This document shows, one piece after another, positions 21,193 to 31,905 of a stretch of 64,000 nucleotides of DNA (its first letter is position 1; the number at the start of each line of letters is the position of its first letter). Source of the DNA: Rapana venosa (lineage: Eukaryota; Mollusca; Gastropoda; Neogastropoda; Muricidae); the NCBI GenBank assembly GCA_028751875.1, contig CM054159.1:5382719-5446718 (forward strand), written 5' to 3'. Made by a program: the position numbers and the translations under genes. The notes beneath the pieces are model-generated. The model did no database searches. It worked only from the letters and a program-made list of their open reading frames with translations, and was not told where the DNA came from.

Positions 21193-22589
21193 AATTGGAA
21201 GCTTCTCAACTTGTTTAATGACTTCTTTCTAAAAAGTTTTCATGTTAAGAGTCAGGTACTTTCAACAGCCTGTTCCCAAAAGCCCTTACAAATATCACCA
21301 TCACCCAGCTACCTTCATTTTGCCAAAAAATCAAACATTCTTTTTATTTAAAAAAAAATAAATTTAAAACGGCTGCAAACTTTTGATACAATATTACTAC
21401 GCTAAAACATTTCAGGCTGGTCAAAACAAACAAAAAATACCGTACTACAACTTATGTGGAAGAGACTGGAGCACATGCGTGTGTTAATACACGGGAAGAA
21501 AGTAACCTGAAAGAAGATCCTAAAACTTGCCTGCATAAAAACATACATGCATGGCTGAAAAAACGAAGCCAGCAAGCCCTTTAGATATAAAATCAGTATA
21601 CCAACTCTTGTCTAAAACAGTGAACCGTCGCGACCTCCGTTTCAGAAAGTTTTCATGTTAAGAGTCAGGTACTTTCAACAGCCTGTTGCAAAAGCCCTTA
21701 CAAATATCACCATCACCCAGCTACCTTCATTTTGCCAAAAATCAAACATTCTTTTTATTTTAAAAAATATAATATACGGCTGCAAACTTTTGATACAATA
21801 TTACCTACGCTAAAACATTTCAGGCTGGTCAAAACAAACAAAAAATACCGTACTACAACTTATGTGGAAGAGACTGGAGCACATGCGTGTGTTAATACAC
21901 TGGAAGAAAGTAACCTGAAAGAAGATCCTAAAACTTGCCTGCATAAAAACATACATGCATGGCTGAAAAAACGAAGCCAGCAAGCCCTTTAGATATAAAA
22001 TCAGTATACCAACTCTTGTCTAAAACAGTGAACCGTCGCGACCTCCAAAAGAGCACGATCAAGCCACGTTGTCCTGTATCTTCCCTTTAAAACGAAACAA
22101 AACCAAAGCTATCCTGATGGCTCAGCCTCTATTCTAAGCACTACACTATTTCCAAAATCGGCGCAACTGAAGAATGTTCCGACCGTTGCCCAATACAGAG
22201 AGGTAAAGGAAGGTTTTTTTGAAATCTTAGAATCCTCAAACTATGAAGTTTCCCATTTTAAACCAAATTTAAAAAGATCTTAGAATCCTAAAACTATGAA
22301 GAGTCCCATTTTAGACCAATCAGGTTGTTTTTTTAAAAAAGAAAATAGTAATGGAAATGAAATGTAAGGGCTTATCTATAAAACAAAATTGTATTGCAAG
22401 TAAATACAGTGCAACACTTGAGAGGGAGAATAAGAGACAGAAAGAGACCTTAAAAAGCTAAATTCTATTAAAAAAAAAAATTTTTAAGAAAAGGTGGGGA
22501 TACACGGTAAAGGCGGGTGCGCACAAGCACGCACCTCACCTTCACCTAAGCGGCGTCCCCGAGAAGCTTTGGAAGGCCCGGAACAACGC
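21193..22589. repeat. unit 3' flank of the gene, with a 0.4-kb internal tandem duplication
   Basis: Sequence downstream of the gene stop on the minus strand. In U1 the block TTTTCATGTTAAGAGTCAGG to GTGAACCGTCGCGACCTCC is present twice (about 21232-21636 and 21645-22046). U2 and U3 have it once. Further right lie two direct repeats of a TCTTAGAATCCT...CCCATTTTA block (22225-22320). Probably includes the 3' UTR. Confidence 0.75.
21754..21759 (-). promoter_or_regulatory. candidate poly(A) signal, U1
   Basis: AATAAA on the minus strand, about 830 nt past the stop, in a context (AAAATAAAAAG) shared with U2 (38018-38023) and U3 (54889-54894). The minus strand becomes TG-rich further downstream at the CA tract, compatible with a GU-rich element but too distant to be convincing. 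Confidence 0.3.
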
Positions 22590-23225
22590 CTAGCTGTTTG
22601 ACGGCAGACCCAGACAAACCCAGATCAACAAGAGCCCCACGCAGATGATCAGGAAGAAGGCCACAGCGCTGTACAGAATCACTGGGTCATTGTCGTACGT
22701 CCAACAGATCAGGAAGCCCACGGCTGCCATGAATAGCAGCCAGAGGGTGACGTGCCGCCTTACGCTGTTCGCCATGCGCTCCGTGCCTCTCCTCAGGAAC
22801 TCCAGAACGGACGATCCCAGGCTCTGCCCACCGGGAAGAGTCTGGCGAGCATCCACAAAGGGCTGCGAGTTGTCCCTCTCCGTTTCAGAATCCTCGTCCT
22901 GCCTGGCTTGACCGGAAGCCTCCCCGTCTGCGCTGGTAAGGGTGGTGTCCCTTGGCGGGCTGGCTGCACGGTCACCCTGCTCCATGGTGGATGTCGAGGT
23001 GCTCCTGCCCGAGTTGCTTATCAAAGAGCTGCGGGCCCGGAGGTTGGAGCTGCCCTGTAGGGGTAAGGCAAAGATGGGACCTAGACAGACAGTGGTGGCA
23101 GCAGCAGCGGCAGCAGCAGCAGTGGCTCCTCCAGGAGGCAAGGATGTTTGAGACACCACGTCTTCAGAGGCGCTCTGCGGGGACCGTGCCTCCGCCCCGG
23201 ACTCGGACTCGCCCGGGCTCCCTGG
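22590..23225 (-). CDS. U1 terminal exon, two-TM protein of unknown family (intact)
   Basis: An uninterrupted 212-codon exon including TAG (22590-22592), entered after acceptor TTAACTCTTTACAG (ends 23226) in phase 0 with CCA GGG AGC. In order: an acidic/Ser-rich start (residues 1-20), a Gly-Ala-Thr-Ala(8) stretch, a Ser-rich linker with STSTSTMEQGD and RDTTLTS, a D-E-D-S-E-T-E-R acidic patch, an amphipathic LEFLRRGTERMANSVRRH, then two hydrophobic segments (about 159-177, VTLWLLFMAAVGFLICW; about 182-205, ILYSAVAFFLIICVGLLLIW) and a short LGLPSNS tail. A membrane hairpin with a cytosolic N-terminus is plausible. The same exon lies at 38880-39514 and 55707-56320; 7903-8618 is a diverged relative. 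I do not recognise the family and assign no function. The matching early exon (26575-26732) is damaged, so this intact exon may still belong to a pseudogene. Confidence 0.7.
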   Translation of the reverse strand, partial: PGSPGESESGAEARSPQSASEDVVSQTSLPPGGATAAAAAAAATTVCLGPIFALPLQGSSNLRARSSLISNSGRSTSTSTMEQGDRAASPPRDTTLTSADGEASGQARQDEDSETERDNSQPFVDARQTLPGGQSLGSSVLEFLRRGTERMANSVRRHVTLWLLFMAAVGFLICWTYDNDPVILYSAVAFFLIICVGLLLIWVCLGLPSNS

Positions 23226-23239
23226 CTGTAAAGAGTTAA

Positions 23240-23452
23240 TTTTTTTGTTGTTTTAGAGTGTGGTTAGGTTCTTTCCCCTGAAGTGTTAATTTTAGTTTCG
23301 TTGTTTTAGAGTGTGGTTAGGTTCTTCCCCCTGAAGTGTTAATTTTAGTTTCGTTGTTTTAGAGTGTGGTTAGGTTCTTTCCCCTGAAGTGTTAATTTTA
23401 GTTTCGTTGTTTAAGAGTGTGGTTAGGTTCTTCCGCCTGAAGTGTTCATTTT
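23240..23452. repeat. 53-bp minisatellite, about 4 copies, U1
   Basis: The unit reads GTGTGGTTAGGTTCTTCCCC, CTGAAGTGTTAATTTTAGTT, TCGTTGTTTTAGA. It begins within 15 bp of the terminal-exon acceptor. On the minus strand each unit has CTAAC, then about 40 nt later AACACTTCAG|G, resembling the true ATTAACTCTTTACAG|CC. Confidence 0.95.
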
Positions 23453-24119
23453 AGGATAGGCATGTTCTGCTGTTATTGTAATTTCGAAAGCTGAGGTAAC
23501 CAGTTGAATTTAAAGCTCCTTTTTTTATTGAGGTTTACTTGTTTTCGAATGTGTCTATAATATATGTAGTACACTTCGGCGAGCTCACTTGCTCATACAA
23601 AGTAAACATTGCTGAATCCATACAGATGTATGTACATTACATCTAACGTTTTAGATTAGAAATGGAAGCAAATTACATGCTACTGTTAAAATTGTTAAAG
23701 AGTACTTCCAGTGCTTTTCGTTATAGTCTAGAACAAAATTCCTGAAAAAAGATGCAGCTGCCTGAAATGGCCTCTGCTGACAACGGCAACTACAAAACTG
23801 ACGCGATAGCAATATCGCTGACCTAATGCAAACGCAAGAGGATACATAAAAGACACTGCAAAACATTTTTTAAAGGGCTACAATTAAAATGTTCAACCAC
23901 ACACGCCTATGAAAGGCTGTTCACTTCAATAACGCTAATCATGACTAGATAATTGGGTGATAATGAAACATTTAAACAGCGAAAGTGAGTTTGGGGTTTT
24001 TTTCATTTGTGGGATAAACATTTTGAGCTGTTAACCAGCGATGGTTGGGGTGGAGGTGTATTAATTCGAGGAGGGGTAAATATTTTAATTAGCATCATTA
24101 GTCTGATCTACAGTACTCT
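23453..24119. other. unit segment in the gene intron, U1
   Basis: Non-repetitive sequence conserved at 56646-57265. A short minus frame ending FVLDYNEKHWKYS occurs in both units, but frameshifts differ and no splice support is seen, so no exon is called. Confidence 0.5.
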
Positions 24120-24500
24120 AACGCCATGATCTTCTTACCACCTCACACATCCACAACTACAACCTGACTACCACACCACTTCCATTGACCACCACTACCA
24201 CCACCACCACACTGTGATTTCTCTCTAATCTCGTATAAGGCCTAATTGCTGCGTCTATCAGTACAACTATCTACTACTACTATACTACTTACTAACTACT
24301 ACTATACTCTCTCACCCTATACTCCTACCTCTACACCTACTACTCCTCCCTCTCCTCCCCTTCTCTTCTCTTACTCCACTGTCCTCCTCATCTCCCCACC
24401 TTCCTCTACCTCTCCCCCCTCTCCTCCGTGACTACCCCTCCTATCCGCCTATATCATCTACTACGTCTCTCCTCTACTCCTTACTACTACTCTGGCTTTT
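24120..24500. repeat. CTA/CTC-rich tract, U1
   Basis: Pyrimidine/CTA-rich simple sequence, homologous to 57266-57605. Confidence 0.8.
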
Positions 24501-25250
24501 ACTAGAGTAGAAATTTTATGAAGGAACTTTTTGAGAGCGCTTGTCTGAATGGGATGCCTGCTTTTTTCAACTGGATTCAGACGATCAGCTGTGAGAAAGG
24601 CCTCGAAGAGTTAAAGTTTGATATAATATCTTGAATTGCCGAGCAAACTCTTTTCCCTCTACCACCCTGAAAACACGGCCCAAAACAATGGGCACTATTT
24701 TTATTATTTAAAGTAGACTCATATGACAAAAGTCGAGACTGCCAACGTTGATATAGCTACTATAAATTCGTGCAAGAAAATACCGTCGTTTTACCACGAT
24801 ACGAATCGCCCACAAAAAATAACTAGGATTTGTCATATTTGGTACCCGTCAAAATAGTCCTGCCAATGTGCAACTTGTAAACTAGGCAGCCGCCCTGGAG
24901 ACCAAAAAAAGAACCTACTGCCTACTGCAACGAAGCCCCCTTGCAGATTTACGCTCCCCAGACATCACACCATGTAGCCACGATGCAAAATAATTGCTGC
25001 GAGCATCTAGCCACAATTCCTAGCAACACACACACCACTAACACAACCCCTACCCCCCCACCCCACCAATCGCCACCTGTCCCCCCACCTCCAAACCCAC
25101 CCTACCCTCATCACACAACGACCAACCAATTCACCCCCTACCCAACACCCAAACACCTTCCCCCCCCCCACACCACCCCCCTAGGTCTCTATGGAACTAG
25201 ACTTAACCGACTGGGTCCCAATGCCGCGATACGCACATAGAACATTTTTC
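24501..25250. other. unit segment, U1
   Basis: Matches 57606-58317: TTTTATGAAGGAACTTTT, ACTGGATTCAGACG, CTGAAAACACGGCCCAAAAC. It ends in C/CA-rich sequence (25015-25180) and a SINE-like GCACATAGAA. No gene supported. Confidence 0.55.
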
Positions 25251-25539
25251 AAGCATCGTTATATAACCGTTAGGCTTTTCGGATGAGCCCGGCCATTTGG
25301 CTGCCGACTAGGACGGACAACTAATTACAATACTATCTTACACGGGGAACATGTCGATGTTTTAAATTAGAGCAATACACGAGTGAGGATTCCAGGATTA
25401 CTCGATACCTAGATTTTTTTTTTTATAAATTAACCTCACCCTACCATCATACAACCCCCATAATACCCACTCCCCCCCACCACTACATAGCCGTCCATCC
25501 CAAACCCACCCACACTCTGACCAACACCACACCACAACA

Positions 25540-26060
25540 CAGATGGGAACAGAAGAAGAAATTTACATAACGCTTACACCGTGGGAACCTGATGTTAAAA
25601 AAAAAGTACATAAGTGCTTAATTCATAATACCTCGACATTAAAAAAATTAAAATCAATTTTTCATAAAAACTAAACCACCCACCTACCATCATCAACCCC
25701 CCCCTACCCCCCCCTCCCTCACCACCCCCACAACACACAGCCCCCACCCAATCCCAGCCAACACCCCACTACTCCACAACACACACTCTCGACACAAATA
25801 TCTCACGCAGCGACACGGGGGTATTTAGTTTCATTGTGTTGCCCAATCTAACACCGGGTTCGATTCCGCTTCAAGGGCAGCTCTCTATTTTTCCCCTGGA
25901 GTAACATCAGGTCAAAAAGTCCTTCGGAGAGACTATAAACCGAGGCCACATGATGTGAACTCTCGCCAGAATTCTTAGTGCACAGTGTATAATCATGGTC
26001 CGCCTATTTCGTTAAGTGTAGGCCGATTGTGTGCTAGTGGGAACAGATGACGATCTAAGG
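25540..26060 (+). mobile_element. SINE type 1 fragments
   Basis: A 3' piece (25540-25645: GATGGGAACAG, AAGTACATAAGTGCTTAATT) is followed after C-rich sequence by a longer piece (25840-26060). The latter has B box GGGTTCGATTCCG, GAGACTATAAACCGAGGCCA, TAGGCCGATTGTGTGCTAGT and GGGAACAGATGACGATCTAA. U3 has its second N gap at this position. Confidence 0.6.
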
Positions 26061-26089
26061 ATATGTTTGATAAATTACCCCTCTTACCC

Positions 26090-26560
26090 TTACCGAACTC
26101 ACACACGCACAACACCACAAATACAAAACACAACACAACAATCACACCACAACACAAACACACACACAACACACCACACACCCACACCCACACAAACAAA
26201 CCACACACACTCCACACAACAAACACAAAGCCCTACCCAAACCACCACCCACCACACCACACACACAACACACACCCACAACACCCCCCCACACACACAC
26301 GCCAGCACAACACAACAACACAACACCCCCACACCACCACCAACACACACAACCACAACACCCCACACCCCCCACCAACTCAACACCCCACACCCAATAA
26401 TACCACACCCCCACTCCCCACTCACCACCCACCACTCCAAACCAACAACCCCCACCCACCACATCCTCACAACACCACACCACACACACACCATATACAG
26501 CACACAACAACACACAGCACACACAACACTACACCACACACCCCACAACACGCCATAACT
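26090..26560. repeat. (CA)n/(CCACA)n tract, U1
   Basis: CA-rich simple sequence, homologous to 58850-59230. Confidence 0.9.
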
Positions 26561-26574
26561 GAAGCCACCCAGAC

Positions 26575-26732
26575 CTGTCCTCTCGAGGTCTTGCAAAGGA
26601 TGGCATGTCTTCCACTCGCCTGCGGTTCTGGACTGGGCATGATCCGCCTCGGCCTAGCCTTCTTGGAGGTCCTTGGGATCTGCGAAGTGGCTTCGAATGC
26701 TGGTGTGGTTTTAAGGGTTACCTTGGGACAAA
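26575..26732 (-). pseudogene. U1 early exon, damaged
   Basis: Aligned to the U3 exon (59255-59413) it keeps CCAAGGACCTCCAAGAAGGC, TTGCAAGACCTCGAGAGGAC and the donor CAG|GTCTGG at 26575/26574. The ATG is replaced (GAA in its place), the acceptor CACAG reads CACG, and indels put PLQDL out of frame. Either this copy is dead at its 5' end, or the consensus is wrong here. Confidence 0.55.
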
Positions 26733-27182
26733 CCGTGGGAGAAAGCAGGGATATCATTGTTTGTTCATCTTCAACCCGTGTTCCTTATTCTTCTTTTCTT
26801 TTTCTCTTTCTCATCGCCTTTTTTATTTTTGTTGTTGGTTTGCTTTGTTTTTTGGGTGAGGGGTTAGGGGCGGGGGGTGGGGTTTAAGGGGAGATTGTTC
26901 GGTGGGTTGGTTTGGGGGGTGCGTGGGTGGCGTGCGTTCTAGTCTTAAACTAAAAAGGTGGAGGAGGGTGTGCGTTTGTTTGGGTTTTGGCCATGTTTTT
27001 GAGTCCAAAGATTGGGAGGATAGGAGGACCTGGTAGAAGAAGAGCCGAAGAACAAGAATGGAGAAGTAGTAGTACGTGGGTAGCCAATAGTTTGGAAGTG
27101 GGCACGAGCAGCAGACAGTCAACAGCAGAAGCAGTAGCAGTGGTAGTAGTAGTAATAAGTAGTAGTAGCAGTATAGGAGACA
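26733..27182. repeat. unit segment ending in a TAG tract, U1
   Basis: Homologous to 59414-59950: CCAAAGATTGG, AGAACAAGAATGGAG, AGTACGTGG, then AGCAGTAGCAGTGG and TAG repeats up to the LINE A insertion point. Confidence 0.7.
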
Positions 27183-28109
27183 CCACTGAGTGATATGGCC
27201 TTTGCGCTGTCGGCCAAGCACTGTGTGCTAGCTCATGTGTTTGCCTATGGTGAGATGTGTGGGGGGTGTATAGTTCCATTTCAGAAATTTTTACATCTTC
27301 TTGTTGGTGTTTTCTTCCCTGAGTTATTTGAGTACGGCATCATGGATTCTGTGGGTGATGTATTGTACTATTTGAGATATCTTCGAGGTATTAATTGTTC
27401 ATCTGTTGTTTGAATTGTTCAAAATTTCGATTGGACTTATGAATTGTGTTTACCTGACTGTGCTGGTCTTCGTGACGCATTTTAATCTGACCCTACTGCC
27501 GTTCAACAAATTGCACGTGATTCACGAACTGACACCACCCCCATCAATCAAGTCTAGTGTGTGTTTTTCTGCTACCATGGCAGTAAGAGCCGCAGACATT
27601 AGAGCTATGCTCGCACCTGAGAATTGTCAAAAACAGTACACGCTTGCTCCTGATATTAAGCAGCGTATAACACACTTAGGAATTCATCGCCGCAAAACCA
27701 GACGGGAACACGGGCAGGCCGACGTCATCGCCAGTGGTGGGCTTCCCTCCCCGTGTCTCCCCCCTCACCTCTGACGTCCTTCTGTCACCCCTGACCAACG
27801 CTTCTCCCCTGCTGCCGTCCACCCGCCCTTCAGCTTTTGATTGCTCTGTTGTTTGTAACTCTGATAATGTTTTTTGTTCTGATGATTATGATGTATATCA
27901 TGATGTGTTTCAAAAACCGAATCCCTTAGCACAGTTCTTTCACCGTCTTCTACTCCTGATTCACCATCCAAACTCTGTCTGTTCTTCCGCTAGCCGCATC
28001 TCCACCATCGCCTTCGTCCTCTTCCTCTGATGCTTGTCCAAACTCACCACTTTCATCTTCAACCTCTCCACCTCCTTCAGATCTCCTTCAAGTTAGTTGT
28101 TCAATGTGC

Positions 28110-28790
28110 AGTCTGTCTGTCCAAATGGAAAAGCTGACTACATATCTGATTTCATCTCTGAAAAAAACCATTGACTTAACCTTCCTCACCGAAACTTGGC
28201 TTAAACCACATGGCCATGAGCCAAAAAATAAAACAGCTGACTCCTCCTGATATAAAACCATTTCTTTTCCCCCGACTCTCTCGAGGAGGTGGGATTGCCA
28301 TCATTCTCAAAGACATATTAGAACCATCTCTTTCTTTTAGTCACAACCTTCAATTCTCACATGAATCTTTGAAGTTTGCGAAATCATCTCAACCTACCTG
28401 CCACTCTATTACTATCATGCTCCCCCTTTACCGTCCACCTCCCAGCCGTAAAACAACCTAACATCTTCTCTTTTTCACCAAGAATTCCAGTCACTCCTCG
28501 ACCACTACAGCCTCTCTCCCACTAAACTTATAATTCTTGGTGACTTCAACTTCCATTTCGACAACCAGACTTCTCCAGATGTCAAACGTCTTTCTCTTTC
28601 TCTGTCCAACCATTCTCTCTCTCAACTGGTAAACGAAGCAACGCACAGATCTGGTCATATTTTAGACTGGCTGATTACTAATGCTTCATTCAATCTTGTC
28701 ACATCTGTTTCTGTCACCGACGAACTGCATTCTGATCATTCCGCCATTCTTTTCCATCTGAACATCACAAAACCTGTCAGAAAGAAGAAG
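28110..28790 (+). pseudogene. LINE A APE-type endonuclease region
   Basis: Domain of the target-site endonuclease of non-LTR elements. Visible motifs are LTETW (28185-28199; catalytic Glu), GGGIAIILKD, GDFN (28539-28550) and the terminal SDHSA (SDH at 28731-28739). At least two frameshifts separate TETW, GGGIAI and GDFN; the GDFN-to-SDH part is uninterrupted. Confidence 0.8.
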
Positions 28791-28989
28791 AAATATGTTA
28801 CTCGTCGCAATCTTAAGGCCTTAGACATTCATACCTTCTCTTCCCAAGCTTCCGAACGTTTTTCACAACCTCTGACCACACTGACCTCTCTGATCACTAT
28901 AATACTATTCTCCGCCAACTGCTTGATGAGCATGCACCTCCTACTGATCATCTCCTCCCTGACAGACCCTGTGCGCCATGGTATACCCA

Positions 28990-30925
28990 AGACATCTTGA
29001 TAGCGAAGCGCAAACGCCGGCAACTAGAACGGCAGTGGCGGAAGTCAAAAACCGAAATCAACAAACAGCTTTTCCGAAAACAAATAAACAAAGTCAAACT
29101 CTTAATCCATTCAGCAAAGACAGACTACTACTCTTCCCAAATTCTCTGTGCTACATCCATAAAATCTCTTTTTTCTCTCACTTCAAATCTCCTTTGATCT
29201 GCAAAAACAACTCCTCTGCCTAACACCCACAGCCTGTCTGAACTTCCATCCATATTTTCTGCCTTCTTTTCAGACAAAGTTCGAAACATACGCTCCAGAC
29301 TTGATCAAACTCAATTCCAGCCTGCGCCTCCTGACCCCCAGTTCACTGGCACTCCTCTCTTTCCTTCCATCCCACAAGTGAAAAAGAAATCATGACAATT
29401 CTGAAGGAAATGACTATAAAATCATGCGATCTTGATCCCATACCTGCTCCTGTTTTCTCACAATGCCTTCCACAACTGTGCCTATTATCACTAAAATAGT
29501 AAACTCATCTCTCAGTCAGGAAATTTTCCATCAGCTCTTAAAACAGCAATAGTCACACCTCTACTGAAAAAGCACGACCTCGATCCCAACATTCTGAAGA
29601 ATTATAGGCCTGTCTCAAACTTACCCTTTGTCTCTAAAGTACTAGAAAAAGTTGTTCTCAAACAGCTCAACAGTCACCTTCATTCCAATGATCTTCTTCC
29701 CACTTTTCAGTCTGCCTATCGCCCCAACCACACACCGAAACCACCCTAGTCCATACTTTAGATACACTTCTACTGCTTCTGATGCAGGAAAATCTCCCTC
29801 CTCACTCTTCTTGACTTATCTGCACCCTTTTGATACCATAGATCACTCAATTCTTCTTTCTCGCCTCCAAAATACGTTTGGTATTAATGGCACAGCCCTC
29901 ACCTGGTTTACTTCATACCTCACAGACCGGTTCCAGAAAGTTATTGTAAACAAAATTCAATCAAAACCTGTCAAAATGGAATGTGGAGTCCCGCAGGGAT
30001 CAGTCCTGGCCCTGTTCTCTTTACTCTCTACACTGCTCCACTCTCACATATAATAAACAACCACCCTATTGATCTCATTTCTATGCCGATGATACTCAGC
30101 TTCAGTGCAGCGATACTGTTGAAAACTTGCCTTCCCTCCTGACAAATATGTCCTACTGCCTTCAAGACATTCAAAACTGGATGACTCAGAACAAGTTAAA
30201 AACTTAATGCCGATAAAACCGAACCCATGCTCATAGGGACCCAACATAAACTTTCCTCTATCACAAAAACTTCAATAGAATTCGGCAATACGTCAGTTCC
30301 TTTGTCCAACTCTGTGAAGTATTTAGGAGTAGTTCTTGACAACACACTCTCTATGAAAAAATTCATCACCCAGACCTGCCAGTCTTGCTACTATCAATTA
30401 CGACGCATAAGCGCGATTCGCAAGTATCTGTCCACTGATGCAACTTCTAAGCTTGTCACATCTCTCATTCTTTCACGTTTAGACTACTGTAATTCCTCTT
30501 TTGGCTGGCCTACCAGCATCATCTGTCCCACTCTCTTCAACGCATACAAAACTCTGCAGCTCGACTGGTCCTAAGAAAGAAAAAATCTGAACACATCACT
30601 CCCTTCTGCGATCTCTTCACTGGTTGCCTGTCTCACAAAGACTGGAGTATAAAATCAATACCCTCTGTTTCAAATGTCTCCACAAATCTGCACCCTCTTA
30701 TCTCTGTAACTGTCTTCACCTGTACACTCCATCTCGTTCCCTTCGTTCAGCCGCAGATACTTTGTGCTTTCGAACACCCAGATTCAAACAAACCACTGTT
30801 GGCCGTCGCTCTTTCTCTGTTTCTGGTCCATCCACCTGGAAAGACCTCCCTCTTTCACTTCGCCAAAAGCCTTCACTTGATACCTTCAAATCCAGCCTCA
30901 AAACACACTTATTTCCTACCTGAGA
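28990..30925 (+). pseudogene. LINE A reverse transcriptase and C-terminal domain
   Basis: RT blocks in order: NYRPVSNLPFVSKVLEK, FQSAYRPNH, a DTIDHS block, the intact VPQGS motif, YADD (30082-30093), then thumb and the CR1-like C-terminal blocks LRYISAIRKYL-like, PSYLCNCLHLYTPSRSLRS and FKSSLKTHLF. Relative to LINE C it carries several 1-nt indels, so the frame is broken. VPQGS is canonical here, unlike LINE C. Confidence 0.85.
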
Positions 30926-30993
30926 CTTTCCCCCCACATATCTGTCCCTAATTTTCAACAACATCTTTCACCCTTTTAATGTGTTGTTCTGTG

Positions 30994-31060
<67 letters not shown>

Positions 31061-31214
31061 TGTGGTGCGCGTGCGGGTGCGTGCGTGCGTAGTGCGCGCG
31101 CATGGATTTGAAATCTGTTTGAAGGAGAGTTTGCATGCCTGTAAGTGATGTGAGTGCAATCGCTTCGATTGTTTTTGTTTTCTCTACAAGATTCAGCGCT
31201 ATATAAATTCCATA

Positions 31215-31305
<91 letters not shown>

Positions 31306-31345
31306 ATAGGAGGAGGAGGAGGAGGAGGAGGAGGAGGAGGAGGAA
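31215..31345. repeat. (TAG)n-(GAG)n tract, 3' side of LINE A
   Basis: TAG repeats grading into GGA repeats, matching the uninterrupted tract at 59800-59955. Confidence 0.95.
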
Positions 31346-31567
31346 GGGGGACTGGTAATCTCACTTGGCAAGACGTGTCTGTCTTTGGTCCAAAGACAGA
31401 ACATCTTGGACTGGTCTGTAATGCATAGGGCGTTGGTAAAATCATGTTTTAAAAAACCCATCATAGTATACTGGCAATGCTCACTGTCTGTCTGGAAGAG
31501 CGACCAAAAATTTCACGAAATTAACGGGAACAAATGCTTGTGATTTTAAAGCATAATGCATTTTCGC

Positions 31568-31905
31568 TTCCAGAGGGACGGGATAGCCAGGTTGGTTAGA
31601 GCGTTGCCCATTGAGCTCGTGATTTGCTGACCGAATCCCGAATCCGAATTCCCCCCCCCCCCCCCCTTGGACTTATCAGTGCCGACTCCCCAACAAAAGT
31701 CCTTGGATGAGACTATAAACGGAGGTCCCATGTGTACGACGCACGCAGAAAAGTTAATGCCCACTTAAAACCCGATTCGTTTTTGAGTTCCCCGTTGTGT
31801 GCCCGTGAGAACGGATGACAATTTTCAAAACCACATACACACCAGGTGTAAAAATGCACAGGAGGGCTTATTCCATTATCTTCGAAATGAAAAAAAAAAG
31901 AAAGG
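31568..31905 (+). mobile_element. tRNA-derived SINE (type 1), U1
   Basis: A box TGGTTAGAGCG (31593-31603), a degenerate B box (GACCGAATCCC), body with GGATGAGACTATAAACGGAG, ACCACATACACACCAGGTGT and TTATTCCATTATCTTCGAAA. Same insertion at 60172-60490, so it predates the duplication. Confidence 0.8.

Larger units (their letters stand above)
27183..31205 (+). mobile_element. LINE A, CR1-like non-LTR retrotransposon, about 4 kb
   Basis: A near-full-length element within the TAG tract of U1. A 5' region (27183-27570) precedes an ORF start (ATGGCAGTAAGAGCC, 27577). Then come an APE endonuclease (about 28110-28790), a reverse transcriptase (about 29280-30240) and the CR1-type C-terminal domain (PSRSLRSA, FSVSGPSTWKDLP; 30590-30922). 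A 3' UTR with a TG tract (31002-31060) ends ATTCAGCGCTATATAAATTC at about 31205, after which TAG repeats resume. U3 lacks it at the same tract. The coding part is broken by several small indels. Confidence 0.85.

Noticed and set aside
23651..23866. Minus frame ending FVLDYNEKHWKYS shared with 56853-57092, as an extra exon
   Set aside because: Similarity is explained by the segmental duplication; the two copies differ by frameshifts and have no clear splice edges in phase.
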